A DNA stretch of 64,000 nucleotides, from the NCBI GenBank assembly GCA_018389105.1, contig JACATO010001542.1:62001-126000 (forward strand), in the 5' to 3' direction. The stretch comes from Nautilus pompilius. Taxonomy: Eukaryota; Mollusca; Cephalopoda; Nautilida; Nautilidae. How positions within the stretch are numbered: the stretch's first letter is position 1; the number at the start of each line of letters is the position of its first letter. The notes under the pieces were generated by a model that had not been told where the DNA came from, searched no databases, and was given only the letters and a program-made list of their open reading frames with translations. Of the stretch, positions 34,388 to 49,300 are shown one piece after another. Position numbers and translations under genes: made by a program.

Positions 34388-37300
34388 CTGGAAAAATTCC
34401 TTTTGGAAGGGAGAAAAAGAGTCATTTAATAAACTGCTGGGGTCATTCACAAAGTGTTTCCTCTTTCTCTCTCTCTTTCAATCAGTCAACCACGCACGCA
34501 TGCACACGCACAAAAACACCAGAAATCTAACAAAGAATTTATATTAATTTTTAGAAAACTTTTTAAAATTCTGAATTATTCAAGATACAAATTTCGAAAA
34601 TGTTTCGCTTTTTTGTTGCTATAACTGGCATAAAATTTAAACTAAAACTGTTTTATTTTAATTTCCAGAGAGAGAGAGAGAGAGAGACAGAGAGAGGTGT
34701 TTTTTACTTTTGAAGGCAACTTAGGATCAGACATCTGTCGATATGATGGATCCCGTACGTGACAAACTATCTGTATTCACCGAGGAACAGTAGAGCTGCT
34801 ACACTTTGCATAATTTGGAATTATCGATGCTTAATGGGCCAAATTTTTCCCTACCAGGAAGAAACCTGCAGAAAATCCTGAATTTTTACTCCAAACCCAT
34901 TTAAATGGTTGTTTCTTCAGCAAATAAACCAAAAAAAAAAAAGAGGATGACCAAAGATAATTGCAATATCAACTGTTAAATTTGTGAAACAAAACCCCAA
35001 TAAAGTAAATCTGAATTTATAAATCCTAAAAGTCTTTGTTTAGAAATGGAAAATTTTAAAAACTAATGAATCAAATAGAATTCTTTTAAAAATCATTTGA
35101 TTCCATATTATTAAAAAAAAAAAAAAAAAACTAGTAACTTTTGTTTTGAAATTTTATTCTGTTAAAGTTATATGTAAAAAAAAAAAACAACAAAAGACCT
35201 GGAATAAGAAATCAATATTTAGCTGATTGAAAATATTGGTGGTACTTGGAGTTAATAACGCAGTAGGGGATATTTGACTAATGTCCCACCCAGTGCTATT
35301 CTCCAGAAGATCGGTGTTGTGCCACAAATTCTTTTCACAAAATAAACCACTAGAAAAATATGGTATTTAAAGATTTGACAGTAGAACTATAGTGTGAAAT
35401 TTTTCTTTTTCAGAAGATGGGCACAGAAATTGCAACATATAGTAAAAACAAGTTTAATTCTGACTTTATTACATTAAATGAACATTAAAAGTAACAGTCA
35501 GCTTAGTGATCCTCTAAACAAGTTCTTCTACTGCCTTCAATTCTACATCTAGCAATTCATTAAAAACTAACTAGTTTATTAGTTGCCGCTCCTTAGTCTC
35601 ATACTGAAGATTTTGAGACCATCATCTTGTGCCTTTGCACTCTTCTGAAGTGAGAGTAGAAAATGCAACCTTGGGGAAAGTGGCATCACCTTTCACGGTT
35701 AAATGCCCTCTTTAAGCATTTCCATGGAAAGTACAAAATCATGGGAAGAAGAGATTGAGGAACTAAGGTTTGTTGAACGAGATACATGAGCAGTGCAGCG
35801 GTGTGACCACCTGAACACAGTCACAGTCTAGCCTGATCCAATATTATAGCTGTAATGGCTAACCAAGCAAAAAGAGACTCCCAATAATTATGAGACTCAG
35901 TAATATAAACGTTTTATTACAAGCTAAACTAATACAGCCAAAGTGTGTGAGCGTATACTAACTAGGTGTTTGCTTCCCTTGCAATACATTTCTTTTCTTT
36001 CTTATTTTTTTGCTTTCAAAAATAAATATCACCTCAGACAAATTAGAATCACGTATTTAGCTAAATATTTCGAGATCTAATTTTTGGTCAATGTGTCTAA
36101 AATAAATTTCATTTAAGGGTGTTCTGATAAAGCATTGTATACATGCAAGCAGGATACACAACCATACAACATGTAACTTATTTTGCGCACTGTTAGACTA
36201 TCATCACACCACAAGCCACGAAACCCCCCCCAAAAAACTTCAAATATCTTTCATTCAAACTGGTCACCATCTTCTTCTTGTCATTAAGCACTAACTAGTT
36301 TATTTTGGGTTTCACCCGAGAAATTCCCCTTTTTGTGATCTCCCAATTTTCTCAATCTCTTTTGTATAAAAACAACAAAACTCACCATAAAAAGTTCTGA
36401 GGTTTACGTGAAAGTTTCTCAACATAGCGAGTTACACAAGGTCAACCATCCTATCATTCTTATTGGTGTAAGAAATGCTACACCAAGCTTGGCTATTAAA
36501 TACAAACAAGTTGCCTTTTTAAATAAGTCATTTCAACTTTTGCTCAACAGAATAAAAAATTTACCAGGTAAACAGCACAACTGCACTACGAGTTACCAGT
36601 CAGACTGTACAACCATCACAAATAACGGCTCACGAGCTAAAAAAACAAACAAACTGCCAAGTGAATCATGAGGTTTATTTCCCATTGTTACTCAAACTCT
36701 GAGAAGTAATATAAATTAAAAATATAATTTGATTGAGCCATAAATGAGTAACTAGAGGGTTTTCAGTTTGATTTTTTTTTGTTTACCTTGGCATAATTAT
36801 ACAATATAAAACCATATTTACAAGGACATTACACTCTCCCACCACTTTCAATATAACAAAGTTGGACACAAGATAAATGTTCATTATAGCTAGGAGAAAG
36901 GTAATGCAAAATAGTAAACTGGTGTGTACGTCAAGGGAACGCTAGAGAATTTATTACAGCAGTGCTTGGTATAGTTGTTGGAGTACATTAAGGCCTATAA
37001 GGGAGACAACCCTGGTGAAAAGGTGTACTGCTGCATTGTCTACTGAGAAGTGATGGCTTGGTATGGTTAAATCAGCTGACATATCTAAACGTGATAGCAA
37101 ATAAGTGGTAAACAACTTCATAATTCAAGTTAAGAAAGAAAGAACAATTATGTTTGTTGTCCCACCAGTGTTCAAAAAGACTAATCAATCCTTAGATACC
37201 CGATTTTTACAGAAGCAAATAAAAAAAAACCCCAACCCAAATGAGAAATTGCCGATGTCCAATAACCCTCCGCCAGCAGCCACCTGGTTGGGTACAAACA

Positions 37301-40300
37301 GGGTGCATCAGGCTACTTTTTCACAGTTCTGCCTTCATTAAAAAGCTAGATTTTGAATGCAAAATGTAGACACCAGCAGGGATCATGCAAGTTCTTACTG
37401 CTCAGGTCAGCTCTTGTTGTTTCCAGTCCACTGCAAGATGCCAGCAAATTTACAACTGATCATCCTATCACTTTACACCCTCCTGATAATTGCTAAAAAC
37501 AACAGGTTTATCTTACCCATAATATTCTACATTAAGTCAGAATATTCTTTTAAGTTTTAATGCTAAAATACTTCTAAAAAATCCACTAAACGCTATTCAA
37601 ATTAAATTATTAGTTATTTCTGCAACGAGGAGTTATTATTAGAATAACAATAACTATTTTTTTTTTACAAAAATTTGGAAATCGTTTATTTTTAAAACAA
37701 CACAAGTTATGTGCAATGACAGCCAGATGGTGCAAAATATTCTAAAATTCTTCTGATCTTGCCACAATTGCTTTTAATCTCAGATTGGTGGTTTTATAGA
37801 TTTTCGTCATTGGAGTGACAGGAATACCGGCAGAAAGTTGCTAGCAGTGTGTTCCTTCAAAGTATTATCATAAGCCAGCGGAGTGTAGGATGTGTAATTA
37901 TCATTCACATTATCAGAATTGAGAAACAGGACAAGCCTACAGTGCTATCAGCACTCATGACAGCAAACATTTTTACTAAATTAATAATAAATGAATTGCT
38001 CTAAAGTATAAGGTATCTTTTGTTTAAATCTGTTTTATGGATACCGGATCTGTTCAATGTTTATCAAAGTGAATGTGGATCAAATGTGGATGCAAAAATT
38101 CCTCAAATTTCTCCACACTGATATACAATTGATCTTTTATATGACATTGGTAAATGATGACAGACCATTCTTGGCTTATCATGACATTCCTTGATCAAAA
38201 TTTCTCTCAGAGGCGTTTTCATTGAATAAACTGTAAGCTGCCATAATAAAAGATTATTGTGCAATATCGATAGCATGATGGATAACTATAGCAATTCCAT
38301 GTATTTTCTGTAATATATTTTGTGTACTCATTGTCTAAAAAGATTTCCGGAGTTCAACAGTCCTGTCGGCAAAAGGTCCAGGCACCTGTTGGAATGAATT
38401 AACTCACGAAAACCTAATATAACTTTTATGATCCAGCTGTTAAATTTGTCTCACAATGCCCAGTATGCCTTATGTCAATCTGTACGCTGATTCATTACAG
38501 TCACCAAGTCAGACCAATGGATGGACAGTTTGCCTTAAAACCTTATCTCCTCTAGATTCTCTGACCTAATAAAATTCAGATTAGCTAAGACACTTTTGAA
38601 GGAAGATGCATTTACCTGGCATTAAACAAATGAAACAAATTTTTTTTTTTTAGATGTGGCGGGAAAAAACAGTTCTACTGGAAACAATAGTCAGTCAACA
38701 TTGCAATGCGGCAAACACTTTTACAATGGCTGAAGTTTCCAGCATCATGTAGCATTTCAGGCCACAGTCTAGGGGAGATAGAGTGCAATGGGGACATGAT
38801 AACAATAACCGCGTTCACCCTGATAGCTTCAACAGCATAGAAAGAATAACTATCACATGATCGCAAACAAATGAAAATAATTAACCTTAACAAAGTCGCG
38901 CATAAGGGAGCCCACCCTGCATAATTCACGGAAGCAGGGCCATAGATAATGTTCTAGACTCATACTTATTTCACAACTGTTTTAATGATCAAGTTCCCCA
39001 ATTTCATTCAGGAGAATAAATAAATAAGGAAGTGTAAGGACTTTTCAAGACAGTGCAAACCCTGTACTGGGTTACAGAGAATGAGGATCTTAACAACTTA
39101 GGCAACACGGTTTGGCAGGCTTTGCTGACTGTTAGAAAGTTAATAGTTGGGATTCTAGTATCATTTAGGGGCTTGTAAGTTTGCTGCCCTTCCTAACAGA
39201 GAGCAAACCCACCCTGCAAGGCGGGTCAGCTGAAACTGGACATGGGCTAATAAAAACCAATGCGTCCAGGCCATGACTGTATGCTTGTGTGATGTGCCCA
39301 ATCCAACTGGTCTGGCAAAAGAAAAGCGAGTTTTCCCAGAAATAAGATATATATAATGTTGTGTGTCAAAGTTTGAAAAGACCTAATAAAAAGATTATCA
39401 AGCTACAACAGACTTTAAAGGACAAATAAGAAAGCATACTAACAGTTGGTGCACTGGATCATTTGCATATTTTGCACAAAGGTTAATACTGGCCAGAAAC
39501 CAGTATTCTATTAAATAATGGAATAATAATAGAAAGTTTCAGCCAGCCGTTTGTTTAAAAATCAAGTTTAGTGTGCACATGCAAAGAATAGTGGATTAAT
39601 CTGTGAACCCTCAAGATCTTGAAAATCTCTTGACTAGTTTATCTGCTTTATGTAATCTTCAATCATTATTCACTGTCTGTCTGTCAGTCAGTCAGAGAGA
39701 GATAGATTTTGCCTTTTAGAGCTAAACATTCTTTTGTACATTTGATGAATATAGATTCCTGTTCACTCATGGAGCATCTTAAATAGCTGTCATTAAAAAC
39801 CTGATTAAAAAATGATGTAAATTTTAAATCGAGATATTAACAAAAACAATTCTGAAAAAGCTACCAGAGAGAGAACAATTGATCAGCTATTCTGAGAGAG
39901 AGAAAAAAAAACACCTGGCCAACTGATACTTGCATCTTTGTGAACAACCCATCCAGCAGTCTGTCAAAGAAAGGCAACCCAGAAATTCTGTTTTCAGAAA
40001 GTAGGTTGGTTAGTCTGCATTTCTCATTACCTTATTGGTGTTAACTGAACTGACGAACATATGCTCAGGATTCTACTTCCAGAGTCATCCTTCGACTAAA
40101 TTACACTCTCACAGCGGTGACATGAGAGAGAGACCGCAAAATGTAGGTTCACGACAATGGGAAATGCCCAACCTAATTGAAAGTTTCTAAGAACCCTTCA
40201 TATCTGTTACAGATGTTTCTATTTTTCAAAATTTGCATTTAAATATTTTTTAAATTGTGATTTCTTTTCAAATGAAAATTAAAGAACTATGACTTTGGTA

Positions 40301-43300
40301 ATTTCACTTCTCAAAATTTCATATCCACAATTCTATATATCTTTTTACACATTTCTTTATTGTACAGCACAACTTTGACTATTGTGAGTTTTGACCCTGC
40401 AAAGAAGAATGCAGCAGACACCATCAAGTTCTCACACTATACTAGTTCACGACAAACACTAACTATTCCCAGTTATCACCACTCATGCGTTGGCATGTCC
40501 ATAAATTCAGCAGCTACAAATAGAAACTGGATATCACAAAACCTCGAATCAGCAAGAGTTATTATCTCAATATCTGTATAAATATTTTAAAGATTTTTTG
40601 TTGCTAAAATCAATAACAGAAATTACTACTTCGTCTAGATAGTTGAACACCATAAATACATCCTGCATCCATATTATTACAGTATTTCCTTTTTAAACAA
40701 CGTGTGTACAATAACAAGCATGTAACAGTATATATAATATATTAAGGCGTACACCCTCCCAGTTGATTTTTCTTTCTAAGCAATTAATGGTTATCTATTG
40801 TTAGCAAGTAATTTTTGGCAGTTTAAAACAAAACAGGGATTTTTATACATTAGACCAGTCTGTTGTCTTCAGAACTGTTTATCAACTAAGAATGAACAGT
40901 GTCTCAATAGTTACATGCATAACTAATTAGCTGGAAAATGCATTTCAAAAGTTGAGTGCCGCTAGCATTCCTAATACATACAATTATGACATTTTCTCCC
41001 TATAGTTATTCTTTGCAATATGGGGACTGATAAAATAAGTCTCAGTATCTAACAGATGTACAGTACCGGAAAACATTATGGAAACAGGGAAAATTGGGTA
41101 TAAAATGCACTACAGTACAGTCGTGTGTTAATATAGTAAACTGTGATTGGTTGTCAGGCATGCAATCAGAAAGTGCAACAACTACAGGACGACTATAAAA
41201 ATATATGCAGTGATATCATTGTAGTGTGGTGAATACTATGGCTCCCGGAAAAAAATATCACATGAAAAGTGTATGCAAATCAAAATCTTAGTAAAGAGAG
41301 GCTACTCCAAGGGGCAGATTACAGCCTGACTTCATGTTTCAGAAGATGTATGCAAGACTTTGAGAAAGACATGCAAAACTGTTGCTGTTAACAATATATA
41401 GAGTAGAGGAAGAAAGTCCAAACTCTCCAAAAATGATGTAAAGTAACTGAGGGTATGTTCTCTTCAGGATGAGACAGTAGAGAGGTTGTCAATGACCTAG
41501 TGCAAAGTGATCTCAAAGGATGTGTATCAGTCCAAAAATCTTTGCTGAGGAGAGTCAGCCAAATGGCAAAGATAAAATGAAACAGTGAGATGGCCAAACC
41601 TAGAGGAAAGTGCTCTTTACACTTGAATCTAAGTTTGAATGGTCTGCCAATAATCAATAACAGTTTGTTTAAAGGCAGACCACAGAGCAGTATAAAAGTC
41701 AGTATACAACAGCTACAGCGACACTTTGGGGTGGATCAATACAAGCATGGGCTGCATATTTGTCAGGGATGCCAAAGATTTGCATAAAATCAAAGGTATA
41801 CTGACTGCCAAGAGGTACAGGCAAGTTCGCATCCATCATGCCATTACCTCAGGAAAACATCACACTGGGCAATGATTATAAAAATGACTGCAAGCATATA
41901 GCCAACGTGGTGAGAAAACCATCTAGAACATAAAGAAGCTGATCAAACATCACTGAGACAATATGGAATTATATAGCTACTGAAAAAAGTCAAACAGCAA
42001 CCAAACACTTTGTATGGATTGTGGAGAGAGCTACAGAATATTTGCAGCAACCAGCAACATTCCAAATATATGCATTGATAACCTAAGATTTCATATGGTT
42101 CACATGCCAAATACTAATGGACTGTACAATGTATTCATTTTGTTTTTTTTTAAGTTTCCTGTAACAACGCATTGTGCATGTATAACTAACCCTGACATCT
42201 TTTGATAACCGAATCAGTTTAGAATGGCCACTCGTCACTGGTCTCAAAAGGTAAAAACTTTTGAAAAAAAAAAGAATGCCAAATTACTGTAAATCTTGTC
42301 AATTTGAAGGCCTGTTATTAGACTGCCGATAAATAGATGCCGTTGAAGCAAGAAATTACTGGTGGTTGGCATTTCACGGTACAACAATTGTCATTTAGCT
42401 AGACGGAAGAGAAATAATGGAATTCTAGAGCTGAGTAATGCCCTCGAAGACGTCCATCTTAATAGCTCAGCTTCAGGAAATACTAACACATTTTAACAGA
42501 GAGAGAGAGATCAAGCAGGAGAGAGAAAACTGCTTAAATTTTTTTAAATAAATAAAAAAAACAAAAAATAACATGTAATATTTTTAACAATCAGTTTTCT
42601 TTAATATGACGACATATGGTCACGCTACTTGCCATGGCTGAGAATTTGGGTTCTATTTCCACTGGGATCCAACTCTAGTTTGGCACCCCCCCAACTCCCA
42701 ACTGTGCTGATTTCCTCGAGACACTTTCTGCTTAGTGCCTGCTGCACCCCAAAGCCTGGCCTCATGCCTGCAGACTAACCACCACATTTGGCCTTATAAC
42801 AGAATGAATGACACCTAGTTAATGACATGGAACCCTAGCTCCAGTTTAAAGACCCTAGGCACCAATGCTGACACCAGAAGAGATTATGCATGTTCTTTAT
42901 ATCACTATTCATCTATTTCTATCTGGTGCACGGGTCAAATGCTAGGATTACCCCTGATACACAAAAAAAGATTTGTTGTTATTCTGCTTTTACATATTAT
43001 ATTGTGGAAGGTAAAGTCCACAATGCTGATATGTCTTTATATTCACAATTCCAATTTTATCAAGAATAAAAGCTGCCAGTTGAAGAATACGCAGCTTTCT
43101 TTTTTTGTTTAAAATAGTTCTGACATTAGTATTTTCTGAATGTAAGTTAGCTGTAAGGTGAAAATCTGCAAAATGTTAGTCCTAGTAAAAATCTCATTAG
43201 CCAAGTATTGAGGATTTCTTGCAGTTACTGCCATTCCATCTGACCAGGAGAGCTCTGGTAGACTCTTTCCTCTGCAGAGATAGACATAGCCAGTCTGTGC

Positions 43301-46300
43301 AGCAGTGCTACACACCTAAACTGAAATGGCACGTGTTCCTTGAACAAGCACAAAAATAACTTTCCAGTGACCCAAGGCCAAGCGGTCGACCATAACCCCA
43401 GTCCAGCATAATCGAAAAACATCTGAAGAGACTTGAAATTTTTTATAACCGATACTGCAGTTGCTATTTATGTCAGCTAACCCAGGTATGACCCAATGTC
43501 TAAACCATTGTCTACATTACAAAATGTCTATTTAAAACAAAACAAACAACAAAAAAATAACACAAAGCATCTACAAAATTTCAAACACAAGTCAAAGTTT
43601 TCATCATGTTTGTTCTGAGGCTAAGGAAAGGTGATGATTTTGATGTTGTAAAACTTCAAATCAGGAAAATGTTCATGTCAAAATCAATTTTTGTTCTCTC
43701 TTTGTCTGTGTGTGTGTGAGAGAGAAAACCAGAGCAGACAGGATCTAACTGATGTGGAGTCCTGGCACACACACACACAAAATGCGCATTTAAGATATTT
43801 GAAAACTGTTTAGATAGAGACAGCTTCAGCAAAGCATTCTCTGAAGTCCACTTTCTTCTATTTTAAACAACTTTGTAATGTTTGCAAAGCTTTAGCCAAC
43901 CCTAGTATTGGTCTGACCAAAGCTGTATGCAGAAGTATGGAGCTGATAAACCAACGGATCATGCACCTCTTTATCATCTGTTTGTCACAACTATTCAAAT
44001 CATTTTCTTCAGCTGTACTACTACCTACTTTATTACTTTGGTCACAATTAATATAACTTTTTGTATGAGCTTCTGATTAGATTCTATTTAATTCACACCT
44101 ACACTGTAAGGATGACACTACTACACAGTAAAATTCTATAGAGTATATATTATAACCAATTAAAGAAAAACAGCAAACAAAAACTTACATTACCTAATGA
44201 TCATTTTGATCTAATAAAGGTTCTAATACAATGAATAGTATCATACAAATAATCAAAATGCAGTTTTTTAAAAATTGTTCTTACATTTTGAGAAATTTCC
44301 AAATTATTTGAACAACCAAGTTCATGTAAAGATGCCTTTAGAAGCCTTTTTTTTTTTTGAAAAAGTCTCAGTCATACAATTATTATAAGTAGGACTTCTT
44401 TATGACAGCCATGTTTGCTTGATACATTTTTCTCATTTTGTTGCCTTGTTATTCTAGATGCTCAGAGAAATCTTAGGATAAATAATTCAGTAGATAATAA
44501 AAAAGAACATTAAAAAAATTGAAAGCAAAATTAGAATTCAAAAAAAAAAACAAACAAACAAACAAAGACCCTCAAGAGAAGGAGCATACATATCAACTAA
44601 CTGACAAATGACAATTAAGTTCTGAGCAAGGTGTAATAGTTAAGTATAAGCAGCCATTGCATCCAGAAACAGTGTTCAGCCACACACTTATTAATTTAGA
44701 GAAACAAGAAAGTAAATTGTGTTACTCTTTTAAACTTCTATCGGTTGGCCAAGACAGTTTTTAAAGCCTTGTTTTGTCCTGGCTAGCTACACTGTTCAAA
44801 AGATACACAAACAGCAGATTTCCATCAGTGTGACAGAAGCCAGGCTCTGACAACACAGCGTGTGTACTTACCCTGATGGTGGGGAACAAAATGCATCTGG
44901 GTTGGATGTACATTCGACGGCGTTGATATGGGAATAGCTTGCTGAGGTATCATGTGATGTCCTTGACCATGCATATGTGGTGCTAAACATGGAAATAAAA
45001 AGAAGAATGCTTTAAAGATAAATAATAAAATCACAGTTGCTAATTTCTTGATCATCTCCAACTATTTGTTTTAAAAGTGTGTTGAAGAATCTATCACTAT
45101 TAACAAAATGCCATTTAGAATTTATTCCAATGTAACAGCACACCAGTTTGCAGACGATACGGTTTTCCTACTGTGATCTACAGAGAGCGAGTTTTATGTA
45201 AAATGCTGAATCGGCTGATAGACCAGAAGACCAACTCATTACACAGGTTCCTTTCTCGGTGTTCTGATGACCCCCCCCAAGGCTGAGACTACCATTGCCC
45301 CACATCAGCCCCCTCACCTTTCAAAGCCTGTGATGTAACTGAACAGAAGGAAGGAAGGAAGGACAGACAACAAAAACAAATAGCTTCTTGTATTCTAGTA
45401 CAGACCAGGTGGTTAGAGAGTAGCCATTAACATTACACCTATTTTAAAATTAAGATTCTTTCTAGAAGCAACCAAGATTCCTCTGACACAAACTTTATCT
45501 AAAATCTCTCAGCTGGAAAGTTAACCCCAAAAAACCACTGGTTCTTCTTCTCCCAACTTAACTTACAGAAATCAACCTCAATAAATTCACAGGTTATGGT
45601 TTAAACATGTTCCACATGAACCTGGTCGTCTAGCCCTTTTGACGATCCATCTGCCCCCAATTATGCAACTGTAGTCTATACATATACACTAATAACCAAG
45701 TTTCAAAGTCTAGCAAAAGGCTCTTAAAAAAAAGAAACTCCACACTCAAGAATACAACTATACTGATTAGACAAGCAGGTGTGCTGTATCGGTGCTGATC
45801 AGCTAGTGTCCCCGTGCGCGCATATAACTAAGATTTTACTCGACATTTTGCTTAGGGGGTCTGTTTTATGCTAGAGAAAGCAAAAAAAAAAACAAGTGAC
45901 ATCAAGCCAGTTACCTTCGTCGAATCATTCAAATAAGCAGGTTAAGAAATAATGAATGTGTATCGGAGGAGGGGACAGTTTATACTGAGACAAAACTGTC
46001 CTGTGCAAATCGGGTGGTCTTCAAGAAATTAAGTGTTTCTGCACCGCAAAACTGATAGTAAGTCTTTTGTTTAAACAAAAAAACTTGTGCTTAAGAATAG
46101 TTATCCCCCTTTTCTTCTCAAGCGTGGAGATCAGAGGCATTGTTACGTAAGGTCAGAAAATGAGAGCCTGCAGAGGCAGAAAACTTCTTTTGTTACACCA
46201 ACAATATTCAGCTGATCAATTTCTTGCTCTGAAAACAAGTACCGTAAGGCCTGATTAACCAAAAATAGTACGTTATTCCCTAAATAAACACAATTATTAC

Positions 46301-49300
46301 ACAGAGGTCATTAAATTTAATCGGATAAGTATACACTGGCTTGGGTTGTACCATCATCAGATAATCAGGTGTACATCTATCTATCTACATTTCACATGCT
46401 GTTACAAATGTGAACAGTAACTGGATGGTAATTGTTTACTGAAACAGCATGATCTCTTAGGATTGCCCAGGCCCTTGTGTATCATTAGGGAAGATACCCT
46501 ATCAAGACAGACACATGTGAAAACATGCCCCCCAAAGTTCAGAATGGTGTTATATATTTGGATGTATTATAATGCATTCACTATCCAACTAACTCCTAAC
46601 TCGTAATTTGTAATTCAATTACTAAATAATTATAATTCAAAAAGGAAAATACCGATTGACTGATAATATCTTATTAATGTGGCAGGCACATAACATGTGA
46701 ACTCAATACAGTCTCCTTAAAAAGAAGGGTAAATATTGTGGTACCGATTTTTCCTTTGTTGATAAACCCCAGATTTCAGAAGACTTTCACTTTATATATC
46801 TGTTACAAGATGAATCCTGACTTTTGAAAAATGTGTCATTAAAAAAACAAAACAAACGAGTATCAAAGATATACCAGCTTTGACCACAAATAAAAGAAGA
46901 AGAAAAAAAAAGAACTTACGATGCATGGGATGTCCATGAAACTGGTGTCCATGCTGAATTGGCGCGGGCTGCATATGGTGTGTGTGTCCAGGTTGCATCA
47001 TCAGTATCTGATGTCCTTGTGTGTGGATTGTGTGTGGTGTGGAAGTTGGCGGATGGGCCTGAGCTATCTGCGGTGTTCCTGGCATATGCGTGTGTGATGG
47101 AACCGGGTAGGAGAGGGAGACTGGGTGGACGCTCTGTGGCGACGTAGGGTTGTGGGGGCTTGGCTGAAGGGGTGGGTGGCCCTGAATGCTCATCTGCGGA
47201 TAGTTCATTTGGGGTTGAGGGGTTCCAGAAGGTGGTGGCTGTCCATGCGGATGTGGGCCCTGCTGCGATGAAGGACCTTGCGTTTGTACAGGACTAGGTG
47301 ACGGGTGGCCTCCTCCAGACTGAGCATTCATCTGTCCGCTCTGGGAGTGCGTGGCACCAGGATGCGGACCCATGTGGGCTGGTGTAGGATGGGGCAGGGG
47401 CTGAGGAGTTGCATGGTGAGCCACGTGAGCAGGCACAGGAGTGTGACCAGTCACTGAAATCAAAGCAGTACATTAGAAACTGTCAGAAAACAAACTTCTA
47501 AACTACAAAGTACCATGCAATCAATAAATACCTGCAGAATATTTAGGCTAGATAAATTAGTAAATCTGTGACAGTAAAATAAATAATACTGATAAAGTTT
47601 ATATTAATGCCAAGTCATTGTTCTTAATTCAACAGTACAGGTTGGCTTTATGTGAATCAGTTAACATTCTCCATTTAAAAGATGTCAAAGAATCAAGATA
47701 TTAATTTTCTTTGGCACTGAGAATGAACACTACAGGCAGTAGACAGCAAAACTTTGGCATAAGTTTAATGTGAAAGTATTTATACTTATAGAATCTAATC
47801 CATGGAGGATTCATGAATAACCTGCTTGTAAATTAATTAATTCTAATACTTCATGCAGAACCTTTCCTTTCCTTTAATGTCCAAACTTACACAACATACT
47901 GTGTTCAACAATTCAATGGAAGAAAGGTTGATTTGCATGACAAGGAAACCTGTGGAGTCATTCAGCTGAGAAAGTTTAGAATTAGCCCTCAAAATGATGC
48001 AATTAAGATAATTTAAAACAACACAAACAGATAACCATATCCTTTTTATGGAAGAAAAAAATTAACGAAAATATCATAGCATTAAATCAGGGGTGCACAA
48101 CATACGGCCCACCAACACTCTATCTGGCCCACCAATGAATGTGCCAAAATGAAAACATTTTTAAATATATATAGCAGCCATGTCTAATTCAATTAGATAA
48201 ATTGCCACCTAGTAGTTGTTTTCCAATGTTTTAATCATCGTTACATTTTCTGCAGCTCATATTTTCGTCATCTTAAATGGTTGTGTAACATGCAGGCCTC
48301 GACGAAGGTAGCTGTCTACCAGGTCATATGCCTAGCAGTGCTGACATACGGCGCTGAGTGCTGGACCCTGTACCATCGACATCGGCAATGCCTCAAGGAG
48401 TTTCGCATTCGTTGCCAACATCACGGGGGGACCACATGCCCCACGAGGAAATCCTCTGATGGGCCAACATACCCATTGTGGAAACCATAATTGCCAGGAA
48501 AAGACCTTGTTGTTATGAACCTAACCGCAGTTGAATACTGTATGGAACTGTACTTCCCATCCTCAAGCATCATTACCCTCGCTTACTGCCATTTACTCGC
48601 TATCCGTTGTGTACTATTGTCAGTGACGAATCACTCATGCATCAAAGGCCACAGACGGGCTGGCAGTTGAACCGTGACTGCCATTATGGCTAATGCCGCT
48701 GGGGCATCTGCCTGGGAAAACACGGAACTGCACCTGGGATTGGATCTCGCAGCACAACTAAAAGATTACCACTGCATAATTCACCAGGATGCATTGTGCA
48801 GAAAGCATTTAAAATTCAAAGATATAATGGATTTTGTTATATCTACTGTTAATTTTATCTGTGCAAGATCACTAAATCACAGAGAATTCCAGTCTTTTCT
48901 GAAGGACGTCAGTACGGCTTATGGGGATGTTCTCTATCACACAGAAGTGAGCTGGCTGATCTGTGGTAATGTTTTGAAATGACTTTTTGCTCTGCGAAAT
49001 GAAATCAAACTGTTTTTACAGCAGAGAGGAAAGGACACTTCAATCATGGAGGATGCTGACTGGATTGCTGATTTTGCCTTTTTGACAGACCTCACTGGAC
49101 ACTTGAATGATCTCAACCTGAAACTGCAGTGGAGAGAGAAACTGACTTGCAACTTGTTTGAGTCAGTCTGTGCAGTTAAAATGAAACAAAATTTTTGCAA
49201 CACAGTTAAAGAAAGGGAATCTGACACATTTTCTATCAAGCCAAGACGCCTTTTCGAACAAGCATTACAACTGGGGCCATTACAGCTGGTGTGCTTGAAG

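Larger units (their letters stand above)
34388..44871 (-). other. ATXN2 last intron, 10.5 kb
   Basis: This is the largest intron of the gene. It holds a GA microsatellite (about 34666-34695), an interspersed-repeat copy (38494-38700), a decayed Tc1-like element (41061-42150) and a possible SINE (42605-42815). A patch at about 39150-39310 with a small hairpin (CCCACCCTGCAAGGCGGG) looks repeat-derived, but I cannot name it. No further exon with domain similarity is seen. Confidence 0.55.

Noticed and set aside
46959-47147. Plus-strand open frame opposite the large ataxin-2 exon
   Set aside because: It is the shadow of the Pro/His-rich coding exon on the other strand; the minus-strand frame has clear ataxin-2 similarity and matching phases.
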